Below, one piece after another: positions 31,959 to 41,653 of a DNA stretch of 64,000 nucleotides. Each line of letters opens with the position of its first letter. The stretch's first letter is position 1. The DNA lies in the NCBI GenBank assembly GCA_001661245.1, contig KV454011.1:1558834-1622833 (forward strand), in the 5' to 3' direction. The notes under the pieces are model-generated. The model worked only from the letters and a program-made list of their open reading frames with translations. It was not told the origin of the DNA and made no database searches. The translations under genes were made by a program, and so were the position numbers. Source of the stretch: Pachysolen tannophilus NRRL Y-2460. Lineage: Eukaryota; Ascomycota; Pichiomycetes; Alaninales; Pachysolenaceae.

Positions 31959-32625
31959 ATTCCAAATACTGAATGGTACTTATACTAGCCAAAAGCCAAA
32001 CTAATAATCAACAGTGGAACCTGAGACTTTAAGTTCTTATTTATGCTTCAAATTAAATATTAAAAAATAAAACAAATAAATGAACAAAATTAAGAAAAAA
32101 AATTTAAATAATTTTTCAACCAATGGCGCTTCCACAAAACAAAACAAAATCAAAATCAAATTTGGTTATTGACAACCTTATCAAGTCGAATTATTCGATT
32201 AAACTCCAAATCGAAATTGCTCGACGAGATACTTTGATTCTGGATTTGAATTATCTATCTTTCTCAATATATATATATATATATAAATATATACAAGGTA
32301 AAATATATTTTTGAATCATCATGAAGCTGGTTTTGAGACAAAACATTTGACACGTGAAAAATCCAGTGGCAGACTCATCGCTGAAGGGCTTCTTCATTCA
32401 AGAGGATTCACCAGGAAGCGTTTACTTACTACGAGCTACAAGATAGATTATCGTTGGACGATCGATGGAGGTGGAATAAATATTGGATCAGATTATATGA
32501 ATAAATAACCAACATAGGGTTTTGGAACACCAATGTTTTGAAATGAAAAAATGAAAAAATAAAAAAAAAAAAAAAAAAAAAACTAATATGATTTTTGGCC
32601 ATATAAAAATTGAATAAAATTATCT
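31959..32625. other. Intergenic region upstream of MLP1
   Basis: It is the MLP1 promoter plus the ETR1 3' flank. AGCCAAAAGCCAAA lies at about 31987-32000 next to the MLP1 start. A less AT-rich stretch at 32300-32500 contains CACGTG (32351-32356, a Cbf1/E-box core). Two short frames (32123-32314 and 32311-32508) show no family features and are not called. A 23-A run precedes the ETR1 stop side. Confidence 0.55.
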
Positions 32626-33765
32626 TTATTCATAAAAGATGAGTTGTTTTGATTTCTTGGAATCGTTAATGGCATTTTTGTAACTTTGTAAGAATTCTTC
32701 ATCTGATGCGGTGTTTAATTGAATAATTTTTTTATCTGTTTCAAAATCTGCAATATCACCTTCTTGTATAAATTTCAAAACTTGATTAATAGTATCTAAT
32801 TTTTGTTGAGGGTTATTATTTGAATTTGCAGTTATCCAGAACCCAACAGCTTTGATGTTTTTAAAAATAAATAATGAGGTTGGTAAATTAACTGGTTTCT
32901 TGGACATACCACCGTATGTTGCTATAACACCATTGGGTGAAAGTTTTCTTGCGATTCCAGTAGAAGAAGAACCTCCAACGCAATTCAATGCCAATTTAAC
33001 TTGTGAACCTTTGGTCCAATCTTTAATTGTCTTACTAAATTCTTTTGAATTATTTTCTTCTTCAGTTATAACTTTTGTAGCACCTAATGAATATAATTTT
33101 TGTTTTAATTCTTCAATTGTAGGTCTATCCCTAACAACGTTAATAGTATTTATACCAAGTTTCTTGGCAATTTGAATAACATCTTTCCCAACTGAAGAAT
33201 TACCACCATTTTGAATCATCCAGTCACCAGGTTTCAAATTAACAATTGTTGTTAGCATTTCATATGCTGTTGAAGTATTAACTGATAAAGTAGCTGCCTG
33301 AGTTTTAGAAATTTTTGTATTTGGAATTTTTACTAATAAATTTTCAGTAGTCTTTGCATGAGACCTCCAAGTACCAAAATTAACATTTTTAGGAATACAC
33401 CAATCATCAATTTTAAATCCAGTTACACTAGAACCAATACCAATAACTTTAAACAATCCTTCATTACCACCAACCGCACTCGGGTCATTAGTCCCCAATT
33501 CCTTAGTTAACTCTGGTCTTGAAGGATAAACCCCTTCGATCTGGTTCAAGTCCGATGGATTGATAGGATGTGCCAATGACTGCAATAAAACTTCATTCTC
33601 AGAAGGATCTGGAATGTTATATTTGTACAATTTAATCATTTCAGAAGGCTCTCCATACTGAGAATAAACAATTGCTCTAGAAGTCACCATAGTACGATTA
33701 AATGACAAATTTTGTTTCAAACAATTCAGCGAATTAGAAAAATTTTTTAAACTTAATCTAAACAT
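32626..33765 (-). CDS. ETR1: Mitochondrial 2-enoyl thioester reductase (Etr1/MECR)
   Basis: This 379-residue enzyme belongs to the MECR branch of medium-chain dehydrogenase/reductases. It reduces trans-2-enoyl-ACP with NADPH in mitochondrial fatty-acid synthesis, which supplies lipoate precursors. The N terminus (MFRLSLKNFSNSLNCLKQN) is a typical mitochondrial targeting sequence. Motifs include PINPSDLNQIEGVYPSRP, the GGNEG substrate loop, the nucleotide-binding QNGGNSSVGKDVIQIAKKLG with INVVRDR after it, and GGMSKKPVNLPTSLFIFKN. These match Candida and S. cerevisiae Etr1. The next in-frame codon upstream that could start is not ATG, so the ATG at 33765 is used. Confidence 0.94.
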   Translation of the reverse strand: MFRLSLKNFSNSLNCLKQNLSFNRTMVTSRAIVYSQYGEPSEMIKLYKYNIPDPSENEVLLQSLAHPINPSDLNQIEGVYPSRPELTKELGTNDPSAVGGNEGLFKVIGIGSSVTGFKIDDWCIPKNVNFGTWRSHAKTTENLLVKIPNTKISKTQAATLSVNTSTAYEMLTTIVNLKPGDWMIQNGGNSSVGKDVIQIAKKLGINTINVVRDRPTIEELKQKLYSLGATKVITEEENNSKEFSKTIKDWTKGSQVKLALNCVGGSSSTGIARKLSPNGVIATYGGMSKKPVNLPTSLFIFKNIKAVGFWITANSNNNPQQKLDTINQVLKFIQEGDIADFETDKKIIQLNTASDEEFLQSYKNAINDSKKSKQLIFYE

Positions 33766-35466
33766 ATTCCACCTTTTTAGCTCTTTCAATGCTTCAATAT
33801 ATATATATATACTAATATTAATATTAATAATTAAATATATATTAATATTAATATTAATATTAATATAATTACTATAGTAAAATTAAAAATCTAAAAAGAG
33901 TAATTACTTCGGACGAAATTGTGGAGCACAGATCAAAATGACTAAAAATTGATGAATACTACTTGAATTATATGCCCAGATCCAAAAGGATGGACATTAA
34001 TAAGAACAAGTATTTGTGTTTATTAATATCAGTTATAACTTGGTAATGATAATACTCATCCTTACAAAAACTATTTTTGTATATATATATATATATATTA
34101 GTATTATTAGTACTATTACTATTAATTCTGTCCCATCGGTAATCGTAACTTACTTGCAGACTACAAGAATTGTGTTTCAAATAATGATGGTCTTAGATCC
34201 ATTCATACTTTTTTTTTTTTTTAGTTATCTTTGATTTAATCAATTCTACAAGTTGTCTCCCCGATAAAGTGCGATGCGATGCGGTGCGGTGTGATACGAA
34301 CTGACTCTTATCTATGAGTTTTGAATTATTTAAAAAATTTTTTGATTTTCACCTGTTTCCATTTAATTAAAATCTTTGAAATCTATTTCTACCTATCTCT
34401 GTTTCTTTACATTGTAGCTATATGGATACCGTTATATAGGCTCGGCAACAGCCGGTTTCAAGAAAATTTTATTCTATTCTTCAATTCACAATTATTTCAA
34501 TTAGTTAAGTCACTACATACAAAATGTACATATGATACGTATGTACATACGTACGGTTACGGTACGTAGGGTGTATAGTATAGTCGATTAGTTTATTTTC
34601 ATGCTGAGTTCGTTCTAGGAAAAATAACTAGATTTAGCTAGGTTAAGTAGTGAGTATGAGTATCTTGAGGTTCTAATGGATGTTTTATCCATACTTGGTT
34701 CGCTTACTACATTTCCACCGATCATCGAATATTTTTTCATTCTTTCATTCTTTCATCCTTTTCTTTTTAATCTACAATTTGATTATTACTATTACTTAAC
34801 TTTTCCCAAAAAAAAAAAGGTTCCGAGGTTATCTCTTTTACCTTCAAAGTTTAAAATTAATGATGCCTTCACTAACCCCCTTTTCCCACCCACTTCAACT
34901 TTAAAAAAAAAAAAAAAAAAGTTAATTGAAAAATAAAGTATTACTTCTGAATATGGTTCTGGTCTTGGTACTATATATCTGTTACGCTTCATGTAATAAT
35001 GTATTTTTCCGCTTTTACAATTTTGCACCTTCCCAACTTTGAACCTTCGCCCCTTTCTTTCTCTTGAATCAATAAGCTTTTATCTATAAAGTTTGAACAT
35101 ACTCGTAAGTACCCCAGTCCCATCTTTATAAAGATTCCCGATTTTGGTTCATGTGTAAGCGTATGTGTGTATGTGTGTGTTTGTTTGTTTTTGTTTTATT
35201 TTTTTTCAGAACAGTCAGCAAGTAAATGCATTTGGTTGACTTATAACTGCAAAATACAAGCCTTGAATTGACAGGGGTTGAAAAGAGTTTAAGAACTGTG
35301 TGTATCCCCAAACTACAAGTAATGATATATATATATAACTATTGGTATTAAAGAAAATATTCTCTTTTTTTTAACCATTAATGAAAGCATATCAGATGCT
35401 AATTATTATTTTATATATATATATGTATATGTATATATAGCGAGTATTATATAACGTAAGCAAGTT
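33766..35466. other. 1.7-kb intergenic region upstream of ETR1
   Basis: No gene is visible. It contains AATATT hexamer repeats (about 33810-33865), a GATGC/GGTGC pentamer run (34269-34298), an 18-bp perfect palindrome with neighbouring GTACGTA elements (34536-34568), A/T homopolymers, and GT repeats near 35160-35190. The ETR1 promoter and the 3' flank of the next gene must both lie here. Confidence 0.55.
34536..34568. repeat. TACGTA palindromes upstream of ETR1
   Basis: TACGTATGTACATACGTA (34536-34553) is a perfect 18-bp palindrome. A second inverted repeat shares its end: TACGTAC (34548-34554), a 7-nt spacer, GTACGTA (34562-34568). Such dense TACGTA symmetry in AT-rich sequence suggests binding of a dimeric factor or cruciform potential. 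Confidence 0.55.
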
Positions 35467-36822
35467 TCATAAAGACATTTTTTCTAAATCATCAGAAGCG
35501 GATTGCATTAATTTTGAATTTCTTCTGCTGAAAATTCCTGAAGTAGCTACTCCTAATACGGGACTTGTAGTTGCAACAATTCTCCTTTTCAGATTACTAC
35601 TAGGACTGGTATAACTATCTGAATCCTCATCCATTGATTTTCTTTTCCTAAAAGTATCATTATTATTCGTTGATGATACAGATTCAGCTAATCTCTTAGT
35701 ACCACCTATATTCTTGGTGGCAGAACCGGAATTGCTACTCGAAGGAGATTCCATCCAGTCTGAGTCTGTACTATTTGAAATTTTATTATCAAATTTACCA
35801 TTAATATTTGTACTAATTACATTTTTCTTATTACTCCATTGCTTATTTACTCTGTTTATTAATTCATATTTTTTCATATTTTCTTCATTTTGTAAAAGCG
35901 AACTATTCTGTAAGAAACAAGTAGACCTGCTACCGTTACCATTACTATTATTAATGCTATTATTGGTTATATTACCATCGTTCAAAAGCATCTCTTCATC
36001 TTTTAAAGCAAATGTAACTGCAAATTCATGATTAATTTCCAGTTCTAACGGCATATTCTCAGCTTGTAAATCATTTGTCAATCTATTAAATGCCTTTGGT
36101 TTAAGTTTTAAAGATGATTTTGATAATTTTTTCAAGAATATACTAGGGGATTTCTTCTTTGTAGTCTTACTCTTTCCAGGAGTTTTCATCGCTTCCAATG
36201 TACCATACTGCCCATTGTTATTAGATCCTTTAACCCCACCATACCCTCCTATAGGAAATGCCAGTGGCAACTGTAGTGAAGGTGTAGTCACCGGAGAAGG
36301 CGAGTTTATTGGAGTAAAATCATTACCGTTTATATTAGCAAAATCCATTCCAAACATCTCTTCAAAACTTTTCCTATTAAATGCTCTATCATCGTTGCTC
36401 ATACTTTTCCTAAACCCATCAGTACTGCTACTCCCACTATTGTTGCCGCTGTTATTAGCACTTGCCCCAATCTTATGATTCCTAATATAGCTAATATCCT
36501 GGTCTGGTATCACTTCTTCTTCCGACTCGCTACTACTTATACAAATATTACCATCATTACTTTGATAGTCATTAAATGATGTATCCGTGTTACTATTGTT
36601 GGCCGTCTTAAATCTTGAATTTTCCACTATCCCCAACGACGAAATACTAGACGAATGAGCAGCTGATGAGGGCGAACTTGTTAATGATTTCTTCCGGTTA
36701 TTATCATTTGCAAAATTTATTGGTTTTGAATGTGTTAACAGCAAACTACTACTTACAGCACTACTGCTGCTATTACTATTGATATTACTATGATTATTAC
36801 TATTGATACCTGATTTCTTCAT
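35467..36822 (-). CDS. Unrecognised low-complexity Ser/Asn-rich protein
   Basis: I do not recognise this 451-residue protein. It is hydrophilic, with Ser/Asn runs throughout, an acidic SSSESEEEVIPDQD patch near 98-110, a short motif FEEMFGMDF near 155, a basic block KTTKKKSPSIFLKKLSKSSLKLKPK near 220-245, and a basic C-terminal region with KRRIVATTSPVLG and FSRRNSK. The last resembles kinase-target (R-x-x-S) and SP-site-rich regulators, so a phosphoregulated nuclear or cortical protein is possible. No membrane segment or enzymatic motif is visible. The ATG at 36822 is the first in frame. It is divergent from the DMT transporter with 226 bp between starts. Confidence 0.7.
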   Translation of the reverse strand: MKKSGINSNNHSNINSNSSSSAVSSSLLLTHSKPINFANDNNRKKSLTSSPSSAAHSSSISSLGIVENSRFKTANNSNTDTSFNDYQSNDGNICISSSESEEEVIPDQDISYIRNHKIGASANNSGNNSGSSSTDGFRKSMSNDDRAFNRKSFEEMFGMDFANINGNDFTPINSPSPVTTPSLQLPLAFPIGGYGGVKGSNNNGQYGTLEAMKTPGKSKTTKKKSPSIFLKKLSKSSLKLKPKAFNRLTNDLQAENMPLELEINHEFAVTFALKDEEMLLNDGNITNNSINNSNGNGSRSTCFLQNSSLLQNEENMKKYELINRVNKQWSNKKNVISTNINGKFDNKISNSTDSDWMESPSSSNSGSATKNIGGTKRLAESVSSTNNNDTFRKRKSMDEDSDSYTSPSSNLKRRIVATTSPVLGVATSGIFSRRNSKLMQSASDDLEKMSL

Positions 36823-37048
36823 CCACGTCAAAGTAAAAACTCTTATCTATTCCTTCAACGTTTTATTTTCCGCTTAAACCTTTAAGCGCCATTGAATAAA
36901 TATATATTTAAATTTAAATATTTTTAAATATATTTTTTTTTCTTTTAGGTAAAGAATTCTGCATGTCTGTTTTCTTCAATTTCAAATTGTTATTCTATTT
37001 AAAAGAGTGAAAGAAACAAGAATAAATACACGAGAAGAGAAGAAAAAA

Positions 37049-38503
37049 ATGCCTCGAAACGCTCAGGAAATTTCTTCGTTGAATAGTGCTAATAATATGA
37101 TTGAAATACCGAGACATAATCTTGGTAATTCGAAGGCTAAGGTTACATTTGTTATTTTACTTTTCATAACGTCATTATTATCATTTGTTGCTCAGACTGA
37201 ATTAACGGCATATGTTTATTCTTTAGGTTATAATGAACCTTTTATTTTACTTTATGTTACTCATGGTTCATGGTGGATCATTTGGCCTTTACATGTTATA
37301 GTAATTGGTTTATTTAAAACCTTTAAAAAATATAAAAGGTATAAATATTATATTGGATTATCTCAAATTGTTGATGAAGGTTATCAATTAAATGAATATC
37401 AAGCACGTAGAAATGCTAATGCAACGAATAATATGAAAGTTTGGAAAGGTTTTTTCAAAACTTTTAAAAGCAGTGCTGTAAATCAACATAGAAATATTTA
37501 TCATACTTCTGAGATAGTTTATGAATTAAACAATGTGGAATATTTTATAGATTCAAATAATATTCCAAGAAATTTCAAATCTTTTATTACATCATCTCCA
37601 ATGAAATATATGTTTCGATCCACTTTTTTAATAATGCTTTTATTAACAATGGCAGGTTCATCATGGTATGTTGCTTTAACTTTATCCACAGGATCAGATG
37701 TAACTGCTATTTATAATTGTTCTGCGTTTGCAGCTTATGCATTTGCAGTACCATTTCTTAATGAAAGATTTTCATGGATGAAATTTTCTAGTGTTGTTGT
37801 TGCCATTGGAGGTGTTTTCATTGTTGCTTATGGAGGCGGGAAAAACAGTAGCAGCAGTAGTACAAACAACACCGTTGATACTGCTTCTTCCACTACCACT
37901 TCCACTACACAACAGGCCAACCAGTACCCATATAGAATCTTGGGGAACTTGATCATCTTGGCAGGAGCAGTTCTCTATGGTTTATATGAGGTTGTTTACA
38001 AGAAATTCCTTTGTCCTCCAGCAGATTCTGTGAGTTCTAGACGTCAAGCATCTTTTTCTACTTTTTCCATGTCACTTATTGGATTTCATACGGCCCTGTT
38101 TGTTTGGATCCCAATATTCTTGGTCCACATTTTTAACCTTCACCAATTCACATTCCCATCTTCAAATCATATAAGGTGTTTAATATTTGGTTCTGTCCTG
38201 TGTAATGTGATATTTAGTGTCTCTTTCTTACTGTTGATTTCATTAACTTCCCCAGTCTTATCATCTGTGGCTTCCTTGGTAACTATTTTCTTTGTTGGAA
38301 TCACAGAATGGCTAATCTTTGGAGTAAAGATGACTAAATGGCAGGTAGTAGGCAATTTGGTGGTCATTATAGGCTTTGCCGTATTAACCTACGCTAGTTG
38401 GAGTGAAATTAGTCAAGAAGATACAGAAGATACAAGTAATGACACCACTGACGAAGCTGCCTCAGTATATTCCTCCACCACAGGTGAAACTGGAGGCAGA
38501 TGA
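37049..38503 (+). CDS. DMT-superfamily (EamA/SLC35F-like) membrane transporter
   Basis: This 484-residue protein has about ten hydrophobic segments. A pair near residues 30-105 begins VTFVILLFITSLLSFVAQTELTAY. The rest lie from about 195 to the C terminus, including SSWYVALTLSTGSDVTAIYNCSAFAAYAFAVPFLNERFSW, which is the typical repeat of drug/metabolite transporters with a conserved NERF-type helix end. ITEWLIFGVKMTKWQVVGNLVVIIGF closes the second repeat. It resembles fungal SLC35F/Thi74-like vacuolar proteins. The substrate is unknown. A hydrophilic loop of about 85 residues follows the first pair, and a Ser/Thr-rich loop lies near 275-300. The upstream frame extension has no ATG, so the ATG at 37049 is used. 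Confidence 0.8.
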   Translation: MPRNAQEISSLNSANNMIEIPRHNLGNSKAKVTFVILLFITSLLSFVAQTELTAYVYSLGYNEPFILLYVTHGSWWIIWPLHVIVIGLFKTFKKYKRYKYYIGLSQIVDEGYQLNEYQARRNANATNNMKVWKGFFKTFKSSAVNQHRNIYHTSEIVYELNNVEYFIDSNNIPRNFKSFITSSPMKYMFRSTFLIMLLLTMAGSSWYVALTLSTGSDVTAIYNCSAFAAYAFAVPFLNERFSWMKFSSVVVAIGGVFIVAYGGGKNSSSSSTNNTVDTASSTTTSTTQQANQYPYRILGNLIILAGAVLYGLYEVVYKKFLCPPADSVSSRRQASFSTFSMSLIGFHTALFVWIPIFLVHIFNLHQFTFPSSNHIRCLIFGSVLCNVIFSVSFLLLISLTSPVLSSVASLVTIFFVGITEWLIFGVKMTKWQVVGNLVVIIGFAVLTYASWSEISQEDTEDTSNDTTDEAASVYSSTTGETGGR

Positions 38504-38876
38504 AAACTAGATCTAGCTAAACCCAAGACACACACTGTTTTTTTTTTTTACATTTATTATTATCTTTTTTTCTTGTTTTGTTTCTTGCTGGTCAATATCA
38601 ATCAATGTAAAAATTACAAAAACCGTTGTTATGTTTAAATACAAATTCAACTCTTTTCATGGTTTGGACGGGTCACTAAAAATTCGAATTTTTGGATGAA
38701 AAAAAAAAGGTGAAAAAAAGGTGAAAAAAAAAATTATATAAAAATATATATAATATATATATAAATATTTAAAGGTTTATTTAAATAAATAGAAGAAGAA
38801 AGAAGTTAGAGAGGTTAGTAGAGTATAGTATAGTATAGTATAGTATAGAAGAGAAGAGAAGAGAAGAGAAGAAAAG
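38504..38876. other. Intergenic region with pentanucleotide repeats before MRPL22
   Basis: Directly before the MRPL22 ATG there are about five TATAG units (38822-38847) followed by about five GAAGA units (38848-38872). Upstream lie A-rich GGTGAAAAAAA repeats (38709-38730) and an AT run. No gene is visible. Confidence 0.65.
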
Positions 38877-39845
38877 ATGAATAGAGTATCTATGTATATG
38901 GCATCTTCAGCAGTTAGACTAGCGAGCGTGCCGGTTAATAGACGGTTTCTGGTTGTGTCTATAAAGTCAAAATCATTTCATACTAGTTATTTAAGTTTTG
39001 ATTCGAATTCATCATCATTGTTTGGGAATATCACCAAGTCGACATTTGAAAGAAAAGCAGAGCCAGAGAGAAATGTTAGTTTGAATGTGAATAGTGCAGA
39101 GACTGGTGTTGATCATGGTGTTGACCGTGGTTCTTCTGATGAAACAACTACTATTGAATATGTAGATCCAAAAGATGATGGGAAATTACAAGAATTTTTA
39201 CATAAGAAACCAGTAGTTGCTATTGATAAGTTACTTTCTCCTTTAAAGAAGAAGATTTATTTGAAAAATGTTGGTAAAAATGGGTTTTTCAAAAATAATG
39301 ATGAAGTTATCTTAGAAGATAATACTAAATATCGTCTTCGATTAACATATGATGAAATTGAAGCTTTAGAACCTTCAATATATTTAAAATCTTATAGAAT
39401 CAAATCTTCAATGAAAAAGCTGATGGTTATGTTGAGATTACTTAGACATAATATGGAGTTAAAAACTGCGATTACTCAATGTCAATTTATGAATAATAAA
39501 AAAAAAATTGCTCATGAAGTTTATAATTTATTATCTCGTGGACTTGAACAATCTGAAAAATTAGGTTATCAAGGTTCAAAATTATATATTTCACAAATTT
39601 GGACAGGATCAGATGGTTATTGGTCAAAGAGAATTGAATGTAAAGGAAGAGGAAGAAATGGGTTAATTAGACATAGATATGTACATATTAAATGTATTGT
39701 AAAAACAGATCAAACTTTGAAAAGATTGGCATATGAAAAGGAACAAAAATTGAAGAAAAAAATTGAAGATGGTTCTAAAATTGATAATATGAGTTTGAAA
39801 AACCAGCCAATTAGATCTCAACCAAGTGGTTTTTACAAATGGTGA
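38877..39845 (+). CDS. MRPL22: Mitochondrial large-subunit ribosomal protein uL22m
   Basis: This 322-residue protein has a mitochondrial presequence of about 45 residues (Arg/Ser-rich, no acidic residues) and a poorly conserved linker. The uL22 domain covers about residues 165-290: YRIKSSMKKxMVMLRLLRHNMELKTAITQCQF, NNKKKIAHEVYNLLSRG, LYISQIWTGSDGYWSKRIECKGRGRNGLIRHRYVHI. The GRGRxG..RHR-like basic loop is the rRNA-binding extension of uL22 that lines the exit tunnel. Residue 182 is a CTG codon in the K-K-x position, where uL22 proteins normally have alanine (SPKKA). The 5' leader consists of pentanucleotide repeats. Confidence 0.9.
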   Translation: MNRVSMYMASSAVRLASVPVNRRFLVVSIKSKSFHTSYLSFDSNSSSLFGNITKSTFERKAEPERNVSLNVNSAETGVDHGVDRGSSDETTTIEYVDPKDDGKLQEFLHKKPVVAIDKLLSPLKKKIYLKNVGKNGFFKNNDEVILEDNTKYRLRLTYDEIEALEPSIYLKSYRIKSSMKKLMVMLRLLRHNMELKTAITQCQFMNNKKKIAHEVYNLLSRGLEQSEKLGYQGSKLYISQIWTGSDGYWSKRIECKGRGRNGLIRHRYVHIKCIVKTDQTLKRLAYEKEQKLKKKIEDGSKIDNMSLKNQPIRSQPSGFYKW

Positions 39846-39930
39846 AACGTATAATTGAATAATTAAATCATGTAAATAAATAAAATTTGTTTATAGTTTA
39901 TGTTAAAAGTTAAAAAAATAAAAAAAAAAA

Positions 39931-39989
39931 GAATAAATAAATAAATAAATAAATAAATAAATTAAATAAATAAAATAAAATAAATAAAT
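39931..39989. repeat. AAAT tetranucleotide microsatellite
   Basis: About a dozen AAAT units with a few interruptions lie between the convergent ends of MRPL22 and the complex I subunit gene. They may include polyadenylation signals for both. Confidence 0.8.
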
Positions 39990-40007
39990 TTGGGATTAGT
40001 TTAAATT

Positions 40008-40365
40008 TCAATCATCATAACCTTTTAAATTCTTATCTCTTGCTCTTCGTGGGATGGGATACCCATTGACTGGCAATGGTACATGATCCTCGTACAAAAA
40101 TTTCCTTCTAACAGGAGTTACCACAAAGATGAAAACAGGACCAAGAGCAGCAATTGCCGTTGCATAGAAAACATAAGGACGAGTATGAGCATGATAACTC
40201 AACCACTAAAATTAATTAAATGAAAAGTAATTTGTTAGTTTCAAAAATCAACTAAAGTTTTTTTTTCTTGGCTTTTGGCTTTTGGCCTCACCAGAATTTA
40301 TATATATTTAACATACCCTAAATGGTTGTTTATAGTAAACAGGATAATCACCCAATGATGACATG
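40008..40365 (-). CDS. Complex I 9.5-kDa accessory subunit (NUO9.5 family), one intron
   Basis: The two exons are 40365-40318 and 40205-40008, encoding 81 residues. Exon 1 gives MSSLGDYPVYYKQPFR and exon 2 continues WLSYHAHTRPYVFY...GPVF. The joined PFRWLSYHAHTRPYVFY matches the P-(L/I)-(R/K)-Y-x-R-W-x-A-H-E-(K/R)-P pattern of Neurospora NUO9.5, and the end YPIPRRARDKNLKGYDD matches its terminal GYDD. One membrane helix is visible. The 112-nt intron has GTATGT, an ACTAAC branch (about 40234-40239) and TTTTAG. The subunit belongs to proton-pumping NADH:ubiquinone oxidoreductase, which Saccharomycetaceae have lost, so it constrains the organism. The intron also contains a TTGGCTTTTGGC repeat. 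Confidence 0.88.
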
Positions 40366-40733
40366 TGACGTTTATTGATTAACAATGAAATACTTAACGA
40401 TAAATTTGAATTTAATTGAATATAATATAATATAAATTATCTTTTATTTAATATTGAGGTTTAAATTTTTTCTATAAAATTATTTTTTATTTTTTAAATG
40501 TGTGTTTTTCACTACAAAACGATTTCTTCCCGCTAAATGAAAAGATAGCATAGAATAGAACTTGGTTTAGATAAACATATATTTGAGCTAAATAATAAAA
40601 GTAAGATTAGATTGGATTCCACATCAAGGAGAGGAGATTAAAAAATAAGTTAAATTAAATTAAAGAATGAATAAAAGACTGTTTAATTTTTTTTTTTTTG
40701 TTTGTCTCATTTTTGAAAAAAAAATAAAACAAT
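40366..40733. other. Intergenic region, nothing notable
   Basis: AT-rich sequence between two minus-strand genes. It includes the presumed promoter of the complex I subunit gene and the SHR3 3' flank. I see no gene or distinct motif. Confidence 0.6.
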
Positions 40734-41384
40734 TCAGGTTTTCTTTATACTTTTTTTACCACTAGAAGTTTTTTCACGAACTTCACTTCCACTTGCCTTT
40801 GCACTATCAACACCACTTTCTTTATCTTGTTGTTCTTGTTTTTTAGCCTTTTCCTTTGCTTCATCTTCATAAAATTTCTTTAACAGTCTTTCATTTTCCC
40901 AATTTGCATAGTATAATCCACCTTGTAAAACCAAGACTCCAACCAATACAAACACAATCATTGTTTGACTAGCAGCAATGACGTTTATACCTGTCTTTTC
41001 ATCCACATCACCCCATTGTCTCAGAATTGCACTTTGGATTCCAATTCTAATATTGGTTAAATAAACAACAACAGCAACCATGTATAAAAATAACGTACCA
41101 TATTCAAATAATTTTGTTTCTTCAGATGGTTTATAAATCTTGATAAAACAACCAATGAAACCTATACCAAGAACTGCATGGAAAGTGTGCACAATGAAAA
41201 GAGGTGATGAACCTAAAGTCTGATAATGTTGTAATGAATTCAGGAAAGTTTTATCTGTTGGTAAGATCTTTGAGTATAAAGTTGAATAATCATATGGCCA
41301 ATTCGAAAAGATAACACCAAGAGCAAACGATGTAGCTGCAACAATAAGAGTGGTGCCTACCGGCACAATGTCTTTATAAGCCAT
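40734..41384 (-). CDS. SHR3: ER packaging chaperone for amino-acid permeases (Shr3)
   Basis: This 216-residue protein has four membrane segments and a charged cytosolic tail. It matches Shr3: GTTLIVAATSFALGVIFSNWPYDY, LQHYQTLGSSPL, FEYGTLFLYMVAVVVYLTNIRIGI, WGDVDEKTGINVIAASQTMI and GGLYYANWENERLLKKFYEDE. In yeast, Shr3 folds amino-acid permeases in the ER and helps load them into COPII vesicles. The C-terminal tail is Lys/Glu/Ser-rich and ends KKSIKKT, compatible with a lysine ER-retention signal. Confidence 0.95.
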   Translation of the reverse strand: MAYKDIVPVGTTLIVAATSFALGVIFSNWPYDYSTLYSKILPTDKTFLNSLQHYQTLGSSPLFIVHTFHAVLGIGFIGCFIKIYKPSEETKLFEYGTLFLYMVAVVVYLTNIRIGIQSAILRQWGDVDEKTGINVIAASQTMIVFVLVGVLVLQGGLYYANWENERLLKKFYEDEAKEKAKKQEQQDKESGVDSAKASGSEVREKTSSGKKSIKKT

Positions 41385-41653
41385 TCTAAGATAAAAATAT
41401 AATATATTAAAAGATAATAATAATAAAAATAATAATAATAATTAGATAACAGACTAATTTGTTTATATTTTTTTTTTTTTTTTTTTTTTTTCAACGTCGT
41501 TTTACAGATTAGTTAGTAAAAGTAACCAAAAAAAAATCGAAAAATTTACTTTTTTATTTTTTACAATGAATTTCGTTCGTTAATTTTTTATTATATATAT
41601 ATATATATAAAAAAGAATAATCAAGAAACAATTGGGGAAAAAAAAGAATTAAC

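Noticed and set aside
32123-32508. Two short frames upstream of MLP1
   Set aside because: One lacks an ATG start, both lack recognisable domains, and no splice signals link them convincingly.
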